Position numbers and translations under genes: made by a program. Of a DNA stretch of 64,000 nt, positions 18,766-29,076 are shown one piece after another. Under the pieces are notes generated by a model. The model saw only the letters and a list, made by a program, of their open reading frames with translations, was not told where the DNA came from and searched no databases. Source of the stretch: JACCZX01 sp963807155. GTDB lineage: Bacteria > Pseudomonadota > Gammaproteobacteria > Burkholderiales > Burkholderiaceae_F. Each line of letters starts with the position of its first letter. The first letter of the stretch is position 1. The stretch spans positions 62,001 through 126,000 of the forward strand of contig CAWEAZ010000038.1 in the NCBI GenBank assembly GCA_963807155.1, written 5' to 3'.

Positions 18766-18947
18766 GGCTTTGAGACGACTCTAGCAAACACGTCGCAGAC
18801 ATCCGGCGCGAAGGATGGCGTTTCGTCCGCTTACCACGGCTCCCGGGTCCATTCGAACGCTCGATGGACGGAGCCAACTTAGCCCTATAACGTTCCGGTA
18901 ACGCTCGCGCGCAACGATCGCTGCATCGACGACATCGAGGGGTCGGT
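18766..18947. other. Divergent intergenic region
   Basis: A 182-base gap between the minus-strand lyase and the plus-strand regulator, so it must hold promoters for both. I see no RNA gene and no convincing sigma-70 pair. Confidence 0.4.
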
Positions 18948-21900
18948 GTGGATCAGTTGCGGTGGCAAGTCGCGCGTGAGGCGGGAGTAGCGCCGCGGCT
19001 GCAGAGCCTGCTGCGCTTTGCGGGGCTGCCCTTGATCGAGACAACTATAAGAGCGGGCGCATTGGCACGGCTGCAGCTTCTGGCGGCGCCTGCGCTTGTG
19101 CGCCCCGATGCGACCGTCGTACCGCTTGAGCGCAAGGACGCGGCGTTGCTCGCACTGCTCGCGTTCGATGGACCGACATCACGGTCTCGCGCGGCAGCGC
19201 TGCTCTGGCCCGATGCCGATGCGGACAAGGCGCGCAACAGTCTGCGGCAACGCTTGTTCCGGTTGCGCCGCGCGGCGGGCACCGAGCTTATTGAGCCTGA
19301 CGAGAGTCTGCGTCTTGCAGATCGCGTCGAGCACAACCTTGGTTCGCCAGCACGGCAGCTAGCCGAGGATCCAACGGCCGCTGCAGGGGACCTGCTGGGT
19401 GCGTGTGTGTACGAGGACTGCCCGGAGCTGGAAGACTGGGTTCGCATCGCGCGCGAGCACTGGCGCGCGATGCGCCGCGATGCGCTGGCCGAGCTGGCCG
19501 CCAAGCGCGAAGCGGATGGACAGATCGCGCAGGCGCTGGTCTACGCCGAACGGTTGCTGGCCGAAGACCCTGTTTCCGAACAGGCGCATCGCCTCGCAAT
19601 GCGACTGCATTACCGGCGCGGCGATCGGGCCGCGGCGCTGGCTGCGTATGACCGTTGCCGTTCTGCACTTCAGCGCGAGCTCGCCGCTGAACCCGATGCA
19701 GAAACGGTTGCGCTTTCGCAGCTGATTCAGAGGGCTGACGAGTTGCCGGGATTGGCACGGGAAAGCGCGGCGGCCCGCCGCAATTCTTCGGCCCCCGCGC
19801 CTGATCGGACGCGATGCCGAGTGGCGCGCGCTCGAGCGCAGCTGGGATGCCGGTCTGCCGGTGCTGATCAGCGGTGACGCAGGCGTTGGCAAGAGCCGAC
19901 TGCTCGGCGATTTCGCTCATGCTCGCTCTGTGCCGATGGTCGGTGGCCGGCCCGGAGACACCCGCGTGCCTTATGCGGTGCTGGCGCGCCTGCTGCGCGC
20001 GGCTCTGCGCACCGAAGGCGCGATTCGCCTCGATGACGGGCTCGATGACTTCGTCAAATCAGAACTCGCGCGCGTGCTGCCGGAACTCGGCGCAGCGCCG
20101 GTCGGCCCGTTGGTCGAAGCGCGCTTTCGCTCGGCGGTCGTGCAGGCGCTGTCTGCGCGGCAAGCAGCGGGACTTGCAGGCTTTGCCGTCGACGATCTTC
20201 ATTTCGCCGATGACGCGACGCTTGAGTTATTGCCGCAGCTCGTCATCCCCGGTCTGCGCTGGATCGGCGCGGTGCGCCCCGCGGAATGCCCGGCGCCGAT
20301 CGCGGCGTGGCAACGCGCCGAAGGCGGGCAGAGACTCGCTGAAGTGTTGCTCGCTCCTCTGAGCGAGAGCGCAGTGCGCGAACTATTGGAATCACTCGCG
20401 CTGCCTGGCATCGATGCCGCCGCACTCGCCGGCGCGATTGCGCGCCATACCGGCGGCAATCCGTTCTTCGTACTCGAGACGCTGAACGCATTGGTCGAGA
20501 CAGGCGGCGCTGACCACGTCGAATCGACTGCCGACGCCGACATCAGTCGGCGCGCTGATCGAGCGACGGCTGGCGCAACTGTCTGCTCCTGCGCTGAAGC
20601 TTGCTCGCGTCGCCGCGCTGGCCGGCGCTGATTTCAGCGCAGCGCTGGCCGCCCATGTATTGCAGACGCATCCGCTCGACCTGGCCGAAGCCTGGGGCGA
20701 ACTCGAGATGGCACAGGTCATTCGCGGCCAGGCGTTTGCGCACGACCTGATTTACGAGATCGCACTGCGATCAGTGCCGCAGCCGATCGCGCAACTGTTG
20801 CAGCGTGGCATCGCCGAGTATCTGGAGTCGCAAAATGCGCCGCCGGCGAGTCTGGCGCAGCACTGGGCCGACGCTGGCGAATGGAGCCGCGCGGCGCGCG
20901 CACATTTGCTGGCTGCCGCTGAAGCACGGCACACGTCACGCCGATTGTCGGAAGTCGAGCACTGCGAAGCTGCGTTTGCGTGCTTTGATCGCGCGGGCGA
21001 ATCGGCGTCCGCGTTCGACGCACGCTGTGCGAGCGTCGAAAGCCTGATCCTTGTGCGCGGCGTTGAACGCGCCAACGTCGTCATTGATGCATTGCTCGCT
21101 GAAGCGCACTCGGACGGTCAACGCGCCGCTGCGCTGACCGCGCGCGCGAACGCTGCGCTGATGGCCGTCGATCATGTCACCGGCATCGCGTCCGCGCGCG
21201 AAGCGTTCGCGCTGGCCGAGCGGCTCGAGTCGCCGTGGCCTCGCTTCGAAGCGGCACGCCTGTTGGCGGTGGGCCTTGCCCAGGCGGACCGCAGCGACGA
21301 GGCGCTGGCGGTGATCGAACCGTTTGAAACATTGGTCGAAGCCGACGGCACGCGCGAGCAGCGCGGTCGCTTCTGGGCCGACTATGCGTATGTGTTGAAC
21401 TCGGCGCGCAAGCTGCGTCGGACAGCAGACGCGCTTGCCCGCGCGATCGACAACGCACGCGCGCTCGGCGACCTCGCTGAGCTGGCACAACTGACGACGA
21501 ACCTGGCGACGGTGCAGGGCAACTTGGGCGATATCGGCCAGGCGCTCGAGCACGCGCTGCGGGCGCGAGCACTGCAATCGGAGGTCGGTGACACCGACGG
21601 GCCGATGCGCGGCGTGATCGAGCACCACTGCGCGCTCTACAGCGCCGAGGCAGGGCGGTACACCGAGGCGCTCGATACGATCGAAACGGCGCTCGAGTGC
21701 TTCAGGGGCGACGGTCAGACGGTGTGGATTGCAGTGGCGAACAACAACAAGGCGGCGATGTTGATCCACCTGGCGCAATACGGGCGCGCGAAGAAGGCGC
21801 TCGACTACGTTGCGCCGTCGGTCGGCCATGTTCGCGCGCGCGGGGCGATGCTGTCTGCGCGTATTGCGCGCCTGCTCGGCGGATCCGCGAAGCCCGATTT

Positions 21901-22388
21901 GCGGCTCGCCGCAGAAGCGCTGGGCACGGCGGGCGATCCGTACATGCGGCTGCTGGTCGACCTCGAAGAGTCCATCGAATTGGCACCGAGCGACGCGGCC
22001 GACGCTTTGCATCCGCGTGCGCTCGGCTGCGGAGAAGATCGAGTACTTCGGCGTGGCCTTGAAGGCCCGCTTGCTTTTGGTGCGCGCCCTGCTGAAAACG
22101 GGTGAGATGGACGCTGCCGCTGCGCGCTGGACCGAGTTGCAACCGGCGCTGGCATCGATACAGCCGGCCGACATGTATCTGCCTGATGCGTGGTCGATTG
22201 GCCATGACGTGCTCGCGGCCAACGGTGACACAAGCGGAGCCGCGGCGCTGCTTGCGCGCGCGGTCGAATGGATCGAACAGACAGCGCTGCGCCACGTGCC
22301 ACCCACCTATCGCGACAGCTTTCTCCATCGCAATCCGGTCAATCGAGGGTTGCTGACCGCTGCAAGCCGCCCTGGCAGCGCGGCTTGA
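18948..22388 (+). CDS. BTAD-ATPase-TPR transcriptional regulator (frame-interrupted three times)
   Basis: Reconstructed length is about 1145 residues. The N-terminus (LARLQLLAAPALVRPDATVV, LERKDAALLALLAFDGPTSR, LLWPDADADKARNSLRQRLF) is the winged-helix plus bacterial transcriptional activation domain, followed by YEDCPELEDWVRIARE and BTAD helices. After an extra base near 19805 comes LIGRDAEWRALERSWDAG and the Walker A VLISGDAGVGKSRLLGDF of a STAND/AAA-type ATPase, with FAVDDLHFADDATLELLP as Walker B-like. Breaks near 20545 and 22025 separate the TPR region (repeated helices from about 20830). GTG 18948 is the first in-frame start; a later one near 19050 is also possible. It directly precedes a run of secreted-protein genes and is the natural candidate to control them. 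Confidence 0.85.
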
Positions 22389-22470
22389 TAGAACTCAGTA
22401 ACGGCCCGGTAACGCGCAACTCGTTACGTTCTGCCCCGAGGCCGAATCGCGGCCGCGACGGGGAGTCACA

Positions 22471-24092
22471 ATGAAAAAGTCCAGACTGAGAAGGGCAACC
22501 GTGGCGGCGCTAATTGCCGCGCTCGCGGGGCCGGTCATTGCGGTTGACCGCCAGATCGGCATCGATCCGATGCTATCGATGCACTGGAGCACGCTGACCG
22601 GCGGCCCAACGACGCCAGCGGCCACGATAGGCAACCACATGATGGTCGGCTTCTGGCAACGCTCGTCGGGCGCCAAGGCCGGCGTGGGCTCGATCAATAC
22701 CGGTGTGGTCGAGTTTCAGTTGCCGGAAAACCCACCGCAGCGCATCCGCTCGGCCACGCTCCAGTTCAAGGCGCGCGCCAGTCAGTGCTCCGGTGCTGAG
22801 CCGGTTGTGTTCGAGGTCTTTGGTTTTCCGGGTAACGGCCGGACGGACCCGGCGGATGCCACCACGGGCGTGAGACTCGCGCAACTCACCGCCAACTGCG
22901 CCGATAACCCGGCGTTCACGCAGCTGATCGACGCGACCAATCTGGTGCGTCAACTAAGCGTGGCCTCGGGCCTGCGCTTCGTTGGTTTCAACGTGCGCAA
23001 GATGAACCATCGCGCCGGTCCCAGTTTCTTCGGGTTTAGCGCCGCCAAGCTGACGATCGTGGTGGCCGACCAGGACGTGGCGGCTGCTCCGAATCCGGCG
23101 AGCATCGGTGGAACAGCGGGCGGAGGGACTGCGGGCGGTGCGCCGGCCGCCGGCTCGGAGGTCGATGTGAATCGCGTGATCGGTGGGTTGCTCGGCGCCG
23201 CGGGGACGCTGATGCGTGGCGGCGGCGAGAAGCCGGCGCGCGATCAGGCGGGCAACGAGGCCGCTGCCGTGTTGAGCAATCCGCCGATGACCTCCACAGA
23301 CGCGGGCGCCGCATCTTTTCCAGCCAGTTCCGGCTACGTCACCGGCGGGTGGCGAAGTCGTAGGTGCTGCTGCAGCCCCCGCCGCTGGCGTGGCCGCCGC
23401 CGCGGCACCCGCCCGGGCAGCGGTCAACGTCGACATCGTCGGCATCAAGCTCGGCATGCCGCTGGCTGAAGTCAGGCGCGCGCTGCAGGCGCACTCGCCG
23501 GGGATGCGCATCGACGAGGCCCGCGGCATCGTCAACAATGTCGCGGCCACCGACTATCTGTCATGGGTGATCGCGCGCGGCGCCCAGCGTGGCACTGACG
23601 GCTCGGGTGACGCGATCGGAGTGCACTTCCCGCCGCCGCCGAACGCGCATCGCGCCATCTTTGTCGAGCGCTTCACCGGCTTTCCCGCAAACCAGTATCC
23701 GCTGTTCGACACGCTGAAGCAGGCGCTGGTCGGGAAGTACGGTTCGCCCAGCTTCGCAAGCGAAGGCGTGATGCTGTGGACCTTCAATGCGGCCGGCGCG
23801 CAGATCGTCGACAACAACGTGAACGCGCGCTGTGCCAAGTTTCCGCCGACCGATCCACCGGCGCGTGGGCAGAACGTGCTCTTCAACGGCTACAAGACGG
23901 CCGGCTGTGGAACGACGGTCTATGTGCGATACGAGCGCAACCGCGGTCCGTCCGAACAGCGACCTGGTGCGCTGGATGAGCGTGTCGCTGATCGACGATT
24001 CGCAGTTCGAAGACATGCGGCAGGCCGCGGCGCGCTTTGCCACGCAGGCCACGCGCGACGCCGGATCACGCGTTGCCGCGCCCAAGCTGTGA
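22471..24092 (+). CDS. Exported two-domain protein, unknown function (frame-interrupted twice)
   Basis: Signal peptide MKKSRLRRATVAALIAALAG ends near VIA/VDRQ. The mature N-terminal part resembles a beta-sandwich carbohydrate-binding or DNRLRE-like domain (VGFWQRSSGAKAGVGSINTG, VVEFQLPENPPQRIRSATLQ). A Gly/Ala-rich linker around residue 215 follows. An extra T near 23350 shifts the frame to an Ala/Pro linker and VNVDIVGIKLGMPLAEVRRA, a pattern seen in periplasmic proteins with a LGMxxxEV repeat. A second break near 23950 leads to NSDLVRWMSVSLIDDSQFED and AAPKL at 24092. Total about 540 residues. The ribosome binding site is in GGGGAGTCAC before ATG 22471. No named family is certain. Confidence 0.7.
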
Positions 24093-24236
24093 GGAGCCTG
24101 CATGACCCGCGCAATCCCATGAGTGGCGGGTTTGAGCTCTTCAAGAAATGTGCTGGACGCGGTCGATAGCGTGCGGCTCCGAGGAATCATCAAAGGTGCG
24201 CATACGAGATAGCGCACGGCCATAGAGGGAGAAAAC

Positions 24237-25090
24237 ATGAACCGCTTGATCTACAGCGCAATGCTCACGCTTGTCGCCACCAGCGCGTCGGCCTGGGCAC
24301 AGGGCAAGAGCGATATAAGCTGATGCAGCCCTACCTCGGCGTGCTGGCACCGGACTGTTCGAACTACATGCTGCCTCAGCTCAAGAACCTTGGCGATTCG
24401 CTGGTCGTGCAGGACGGCGGCAAGGCGGTGCTGACCGGGCTCAAGGTGAAGCCCGCGCCCAAGTACTTCGGCGCTACACCTCCACCGGAATTCGAAACCG
24501 CATTTACGAGCGAGGTCGCGGGCGGTGAAGCGCTGGTGTTCGTGTACTACCGTAATGCTTCGGGTCTGTTCGCCGCGGTCGAGGGCGGACCGAAGGTGAT
24601 GGCCGCGCTGCCGGCAGCATTCAAGGGCAAGCGCTCCCGGCACTGCGACCCGAACCGCAACGTCGCGCCGGGGGCAGCGGCAGCGGCCCGAGCGCAGCAG
24701 GCAAAGGCCGGATCCGAACAAGATTTCAAGGGCTACGCGCTGACTGAACTCAGCGCGGCGGGGCTTCTTTACAACGCGAAGGCAAAGGAGATTTACTACA
24801 AGGCACTCGGTCCGCTCGTGAAGGAGTCGTGGCTCGCCAAGCTCGACGGCCCGAGTTCGGAGGGTCAGGCAATGAAGGTGGCTGACGCCGATTACGTGAT
24901 GCTCTACACCTGCAAGAACCACGACTGCTACGACAACAACGTCGTCCTGCTGTGGTCAGGCGTGCAGAACGTTGTGTACGGCAAGGTTAATCAGAAGGGC
25001 AAGTCGACCTTGATCGGCGACCCACCGCCGGCCGTCGCGGCCGAACTCGAAAAGCTGTGGAAGAAGCAGTTCCGGTCGCAACCGAAGTAG
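24237..25090 (+). CDS. Exported protein with C-terminal Ivy-type lysozyme-inhibitor domain (one frame break)
   Basis: ATG 24237 follows AGGGAGAAAAC and encodes a signal peptide (LTLVATSASAWAQ/G). A break near 24305 shifts the frame to KLMQPYLGVLAPDCSNYMLP. Residues about 30-140 form an unassigned domain. From YALTELSAAGLLYNAKAKEI onward the protein matches the Ivy family: WLAKLDGPSSEGQ, YTCKNHDCYDNNVVLLW (the lysozyme-plugging CKxHDC loop) and VVYGKVNQKGKSTLIG, ending AVAAELEKLWKKQFR. Ivy proteins are periplasmic inhibitors of C-type lysozymes and protect peptidoglycan. The extra N-terminal domain is unusual for the family. Confidence 0.8.
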
Positions 25091-25152
25091 CGCCCAGTGC
25101 GCCGAAGCGCCACGCCGTGGCGCGCTAGCACTCACAGAGATGAGGGGACACC

Positions 25153-25725
25153 ATGACGATTGACGACGTTGGCCGTTGCCGCGCATCGATGATGCGGGCC
25201 GCGATGTTGGGACTGTGCCTATGCGGGAGCTTGCCCGCGTTCGCCGCAACGCTTGGAGACATCGCCGCTGCGCTGGCGGCTCCGGCGGGTGCGCCGCAGG
25301 CGACCAACGACTTCACTGCGTTTGCCAAGCTGGCCGGCGCCAAGTGGCAAGGCAAGGCGCCAGCCAAGGGCGGAAACAAGTACTACTGGAACGGCAAGGT
25401 GCCGATCGACGGCGTCGGCTCGGGCCAGATCAGTCTCGTCGGCGGTCAGAAAGCGCTGGACTCGGCCACGGTCGGTTGGCCGAAGAACATCGTGCTCGCG
25501 AAGGTTCCGGAGATGCTCGCGGCGCAGTTCCCGAAGGACACGAAACTCGAACAGGTTCGCGGCGCCTGCCCGGACGAGCGGCTGAGCGGCTCGCGCATCT
25601 ATCGCGCGACGCTGGCGGGGCGCAAGCCGCTCTACCTGCACATCCAGTACGCGGCGGCGGATCGCGGGGGCGCCACTTCGACGATCGAAATGGAGCCCCA
25701 GCGCAACAAGGGGTGGATCTGTTGA
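25153..25725 (+). CDS. Exported protein of unknown family, paralogue of the 28482 product
   Basis: A 190-residue protein with a signal peptide (MMRAAMLGLCLCGSLPAFAA), then TLGDIAAALAAPAGAPQAT. The C-terminal half has ACPDERLSGSRIYRATLAGR followed by KPLYLHIQY and ends KGWIC. The same layout occurs in the protein at 28482 (TLGEFAGALAVP; GGDCRTKTGSGSARLYRVTL; KRPLFMRLEL; PQWAC end), so the two are paralogues. Conserved elements are a Cys before GS-x-x-Y-R-x-T-L, a P-L-aromatic strand, and a terminal W-x-C. The two cysteines may form a disulfide in the periplasm. I know no named family. The frame is intact. The start has GGGGACACC upstream. Confidence 0.7.
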   Translation: MTIDDVGRCRASMMRAAMLGLCLCGSLPAFAATLGDIAAALAAPAGAPQATNDFTAFAKLAGAKWQGKAPAKGGNKYYWNGKVPIDGVGSGQISLVGGQKALDSATVGWPKNIVLAKVPEMLAAQFPKDTKLEQVRGACPDERLSGSRIYRATLAGRKPLYLHIQYAAADRGGATSTIEMEPQRNKGWIC

Positions 25726-25880
25726 TGGACAACGTGCGCGTTGTTCGCCTTGGTCGACGAGCCGACGCACGGTCGAGTCATCGAGTGCTACGCCCTCGCG
25801 CGCTCGTACTCACAGAGATAATCGAAGACCGGAATGGCGGTCGCAGCTGAAGTAGTGACCTTGTGATAAGGGAAACAATC

Positions 25881-27002
25881 ATGATGAGTCGATTCATGTC
25901 GTGCGTACTCGCATTGATGGTGCCCTGCGCGATGGCGCAGACACCTGAAGAGGACCGCCGGCGCGAGTACAACCGCCAGCAGGAACAGCAGCGCGAGGAA
26001 CAGCAGCGCCGGGCGCAGGAGGAGATGCAACGGCAGCAAAAGGTCAGCAGAAGACGCGAGCAAGAGGCAGCAGCAGTTGCACGACGAAACGACGAAGAAC
26101 ATAGAGCGATTGGCGAAAGGACGCGTCCAAGAGGGGGGCGGCAACGAGCAACCAGGTCGGTAATGACATGAGGGACGCGCGCCCAAAGCTGCCCGCCGAA
26201 CGCAACGTGCTGCTGGGCAGCTGGCGCGTTGAAAGTGGCAGCCAGGGGGCCGGCGTTACCGGGCTCGGTCAGGGCAAGGGGACCGATCGCAATGCCATGG
26301 CCCGCGAGCTGTCGACGGCGTTGTCGAATCCCTGCGTCCTGATGTTCGGGAACGGGATTACTTTTGCGCCTTCAACCTACTCGATCCAGGCGCTCGACGG
26401 CAGCGTGTTTCGAGGGTCCGTTGACTACCGCAGTACCCAAAAGCAAGTCATTTCGGCCATAACCCAAGAAACCTGGAAGACATTGTCCTTCGAAATCGAA
26501 GGCCCGAATCGCATAGTGTGGGGGCGCTTCGGCTGCGCACTAGTGCGGGTCGGTGCGCCTGCCAACGCCGCGGTGAATGCGCCGACTGCTCCGGGCAACG
26601 CGCGCACGGCGGCCGCCAGCTCATCGGCGACGTCGGCAGCACGCCCTGCCGCAAGTGGCGTCTGCTGCGCCGTCCGTGGGCGCGGTGTTCGACGGTGCCG
26701 CCTTCCAATGCGCCGATGGTAGCTTGCTGCACGTCAGCCTGTGCCAGGGCGCGTCCGCCGACTCTACGTGCAAGCTCACCGAGTTGCACAAGCCCCCTCA
26801 CGGCCTGCAGATGGGCACTTCAACACGCCGCGCGGACATTGCGGCGCGCGTCAAGGGCTGCGAGGCCGGTGGCATCCGCTATGGCGCCGACCACAAGGCG
26901 ATCTTCGTGCGCTAAGGGGCGGGCGGCGCGCTCGGCCGCCGTCTCCTCGAAGATCTGCCGCGCGAAATTTGCTGCTGGAAGGCGTACTACGCGAGAAAGT
27001 AG
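25881..27002 (+). CDS. Exported coiled-coil protein A of unknown family (several frame breaks)
   Basis: Signal peptide MMSRFMSCVLALMVPCAMAQ is followed by a Gln/Glu/Arg-rich coiled coil (residues about 22-60). Frame changes between about 26045 and 26168 lead to LPAERNVLLGSWRVESGSQG, then ALSNPCVLMFGNGITFAPS and FEIEGPNRIVWGRFGCALVR. A break near 26660 leads to a Cys-rich segment (AAFQCADGSLLHVSLCQGAS). A TAA stands at 26913-26915. Beyond it GRRLLEDLPR, a garbled NLLLE and AYYARK end at TAG 27000-27002, matching the tail of the paralogue at 27212. So the gene probably runs to 27002. The exact reading frame history is uncertain. Confidence 0.55.
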
Positions 27003-27048
27003 GGACAGGACGCATCGCAGGCGAACTGATGGCCAGGAGGTCCGACGA

Positions 27049-27168
27049 ATGAACAATCAATGGGATGCCGGGACTGCCGCAGTGCTGTGGGCCTTGTTGC
27101 TCGCGACCGCGCCGGCCGTGGCGCAATACGGAGGGATGTCACAGGGCCAGTACATGCAGCCGAAGTAG
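27049..27168 (+). CDS. Short exported peptide, 39 residues
   Basis: ATG 27049 lies eight bases after a perfect AGGAGG. The peptide has a charged N-terminus, a hydrophobic helix (AVLWALLLATAPAVA) with an AVA/Q cleavage site, and the mature tail QYGGMSQGQYMQPK. The mature start AQYGG resembles AQYSPY of the next gene. It may be a genuine small secreted peptide or the truncated start of another paralogue. It is too short to place in a family. Confidence 0.5.
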   Translation: MNNQWDAGTAAVLWALLLATAPAVAQYGGMSQGQYMQPK

Positions 27169-27211
27169 CGCAGCACCTTACTCGTGCCGTTTCCATCAGG
27201 AGTCCAAAATA

Positions 27212-28439
27212 ATGGTGAGCAAGACACAAGCAGGTACGTTGGCCGCAGTTTCGATCGTGCTTGCCGCGTCTAGCGCCGCGCTCGCCCAATATTCACCGTA
27301 CGATCCCCGAAGCAACATATACAACAACGAATATCTGCGCCGCCAGGACGAGATAAGGAGGAACGAAGAAGCCGCCAAAACGCAAGAGCAGTACGACGAC
27401 GAAAGGCGTTCTGCCAATGCTCCTCCTGCATCTTCTTCTTACGATGCCCGCGGCGCTGCCGAGTTGCAGGCCTTGCGCGGGAAGCTTACTCGGCATGCCG
27501 CCATTGCCTGACGAGCGTAATACGCTGCTCGGGCGCTGGCGCGTCGAAAGCGCCGGCAAGCCCAAGAGGAAGGACGAACTGGGGCAAGCTGATGGGCATG
27601 CTGTCTAACCCCGGCGGCGCCGCCTGCCAGTTCACGTTCGGCGATGGCATCACCGAATTCAAGTCGAAGACCTGGGCCAGCATCGACGCGCACGGCGATG
27701 ACTCGCTCGGCCCGATCGCCTATCGCGCCGACGGCAAGCGGTTGTTCGCGCTGCCAGCCAAGGGGATTGAAATCATGGGGTTCGATGTCGTAAATCCGAA
27801 TCGTATTGAGGTTTTTAACCTCGCGGGCTGCGCCTTAACCCGCGTTACAAGCACCACGACAACGACACAAAGCGGGCTGCCGAACCGCGCGCCATCAGCA
27901 TCGGCCGCCGGTGCGCCGCCACCGGCGCCCGGCCCGGCGAAGTCCTCGACGGCCTCGAAAGTGGCCGCTGTTGCGCCTGTCGCCGGCAGCTTCAACGTTG
28001 TCGCGCCCGTCACCCGAAGTCTGTCGCCAGACCTTGCTCGACAAACTCGGCGTTGTCGGCGTCAACCAGGTGCGGGCGATGTCGGACGTGCGCTTCAAGG
28101 AACCCGCGATCGAAGGCAAGGTGCCGAACACGAACAACCTGCGCATCGACCTGCGCGGCAGCGCCTGCGACGACCCGCGCCTCAAGGCGACGCTGTACGA
28201 CTTCGACGCCAATGAAATGCTGCAGTCGATCACATTTGTCTGGGACGCGCCCGCCCGGGCCGGCGCCGGCGCCGATCTTCCAGGAGCGTGTGCAGACGCT
28301 GTCCCGGGTCAATCCCGGCGGCCTGCCCCCGCCGCAATCACCGGGACGCCTGCAAGCGGACACAATAATGGGCCGCCTGATTCTGCAGGACATGCCGGAG
28401 CGGAACCTGCTGCTGGAGGCGTACAAGGCGAAGAAGTAG
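27212..28439 (+). CDS. Exported coiled-coil protein B, paralogue of A (frame-interrupted four times)
   Basis: ATG 27212 with AGGAG upstream. Signal peptide ending SSAALAQ/YSPY, then a charged coiled-coil stretch (EYLRRQDEIRRNEEAAKTQE). Breaks near 27480 and 27575 lead to PPLPDERNTLLGRWRVESAG and NWGKLMGMLSNPGGAACQF, TFGDGITEF, VVNPNRIEVFNLAGCALTRV, clearly related to protein A. After a Pro/Ala linker and a break near 28020 comes a second domain (VCRQTLLDKLGVVGVNQVRA, NNLRIDLRGSACDDPRLKAT). After a break near 28255 the tail is GRLILQDMPERNLLLEAYKA, ending KK at 28439. Reconstructed about 405 residues. The function is unknown; the SmpA-like second domain is only a guess. Confidence 0.6.
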
Positions 28440-28481
28440 TGGCGTTGCCGCGACAAGTAGTTTTCTAGGTGAAAGATCAGC

Positions 28482-29024
28482 ATGCGCGCATGGATTGTTG
28501 GCCTGACTTTCTCCGCCCTGCAGGCGTCGGCGAGTGCGGTAACGCTCGGTGAGTTCGCCGGCGCGCTTGCGGTGCCGGTTGCGGCAAAGCATTCGGCCAA
28601 CAACTGGAACGCGCTAAAGGCAGTAAAAGGTGTGACATGGCGCGACACCACGGTGAAGGAAGCGCCTAGCGCGTTTGCTCAAGCAGCAGACGTAGCGCTC
28701 AATGGTCACGGACGGGCGACCGTGCTGGTCGTCGGGGCTCGTCAGATGATGTTCGACATCGAGGTGTCGATGCGCAGCTTGCTCGAGAAGAAAGGTCTCG
28801 CGCAGACGCTTAAGGCGCAGTTCTCTGCCGCCACGCTGATCGAGCAGATCGGTGGCGACTGTCGAACGAAGACGGGATCCGGTAGCGCACGGTTGTATCG
28901 CGTGACGTTGCCGGCCAAACGGCCGTTGTTCATGCGGCTCGAACTGCCCGGCGCAGGCAATGCGGCGCCCGCCGGGACGCTGTTCACACTATCGGTGGAA
29001 AACAAACCACAGTGGGCGTGCTGA
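28482..29024 (+). CDS. Exported protein of unknown family, paralogue of the 25153 product
   Basis: A 180-residue protein with a short signal peptide (MRAWIVGLTFSALQASASA/V). It shares with the 25153 product the N-terminal TLGEFAGALAVP motif, the Cys-x(6)-GSxRLYRVTL block near residue 128, PLFMRLELPG and the terminal QWAC. Sequence between these blocks has diverged, so the duplication is not recent. It is the last member of the exported-protein run and is followed by the housekeeping cystathionine-lyase gene. Confidence 0.7.
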   Translation: MRAWIVGLTFSALQASASAVTLGEFAGALAVPVAAKHSANNWNALKAVKGVTWRDTTVKEAPSAFAQAADVALNGHGRATVLVVGARQMMFDIEVSMRSLLEKKGLAQTLKAQFSAATLIEQIGGDCRTKTGSGSARLYRVTLPAKRPLFMRLELPGAGNAAPAGTLFTLSVENKPQWAC

Positions 29025-29076
29025 AAGTAGACGGCGGCGCTTAGCATCACGCCCTGGTGACGATCAGGTGCGCCTC

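Noticed and set aside
20936..22306. 456-codon minus-strand open frame opposite the regulator.
   Set aside because: Arg/Val-rich composition without motifs; the plus strand encodes the TPR helices.
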